Assembly (NCBI RefSeq): GCF_023740735.1
Contig: NZ_JAMRXH010000001.1
Location: forward strand, 124,001 to 188,000
Length of the DNA: 64,000 nt
Origin: Nocardia sp. CDC159
Lineage (GTDB): Bacteria > Actinomycetota > Actinomycetes > Mycobacteriales > Mycobacteriaceae
Direction: 5' to 3'
Notes under the pieces: model-generated
What the model saw: only the letters and a program-made list of their open reading frames with translations
Told to the model about the DNA's origin: nothing
The model's database searches: none
Shown: positions 63,997 to 64,000 of the stretch, piece after piece
Layout of the letters: each line of letters begins with the position of its first letter
Position numbering within the stretch: the stretch's first letter is position 1
Position numbers and translations under genes: made by a program

Positions 63997-64000
63997 CGGG

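Overview
The window is very GC-rich and packed with closely spaced genes using GTG or ATG starts. It comes from an actinobacterium of the mycolic-acid group, most likely Nocardia or a close relative. Supporting this are a mycothiol ligase (mshC), an lppL-type lipoprotein, an MTB12-like antigen beside an MMPL transporter, a quinone-linked PyrD, hmuTUV haem uptake, and many TetR, XRE and VOC genes. The genus is an inference from gene content and order, not from a marker gene.

Layout. 1-4.8 kb: copper handling (CopA ATPase overlapping a CopD-CtaG fusion). 4.8-9.1 kb: an EamA exporter, a small membrane protein divergent from an XRE/TPR-like regulator, and two tandem paralogues sharing an uncharacterised FVDDP domain. 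9.2-18.1 kb: nitroreductase, two-component system, sterol-desaturase-like protein, imine-reductase-like enzyme with divergent HxlR, M20 peptidase, PEBP and FadD. 18.3-33.6 kb: the block mshC, SCO1664 kinase-like, DUF3090, histidine phosphatase, lppL, DUF5703, pyrD, which with the neighbouring PEBP and M20 genes mirrors the mycobacterial Rv2130c-Rv2141c neighbourhood. Here it is split by an MTB12-like/MMPL pair, a LysE exporter, hmuTUV and an unusual aldo/keto reductase. 33.8-47.2 kb: a regulator-rich accessory stretch with Aat, a TetR-controlled quinone oxidoreductase/SnoaL/aldo-keto reductase operon, two YidB-like single-module proteins, a SRPBCC-thiolase-crotonase fusion and a SRPBCC-DUF2867 fusion (each opposite its own TetR gene), and two decayed gene fragments. 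47.2-64 kb: patatin, a BrnT/BrnA-like toxin-antitoxin pair, transporters, a receiver-DHp hybrid, SDR and NmrA proteins, VOC proteins, an XRE/fructosamine-kinase pair, an APC permease with an FAD monooxygenase opposite a MarR gene, a cyclophilin, a phosphoribosyltransferase, and a YdjM-like membrane protein.

Two themes recur. First, at least sixteen starts have a TANNNT hexamer 6-7 bases upstream and usually no Shine-Dalgarno sequence, the signature of leaderless transcripts; one of them reveals an intact VOC gene that has no ATG, GTG or TTG codon. Second, each divergent regulator/enzyme pair carries a clear inverted repeat in its shared promoter, so probable operators can be assigned for three TetR proteins, one MarR and one HxlR.

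No rRNA, convincing tRNA, CRISPR array, insertion sequence or prophage was seen. Nothing here is certain to be an undescribed system. The best candidates are the paired FVDDP-domain proteins, the receiver-DHp hybrid, the tri-domain acyl-CoA fusion, the aldo/keto reductase lacking catalytic residues inside the mycothiol-gene region, and the BrnTA-like module.
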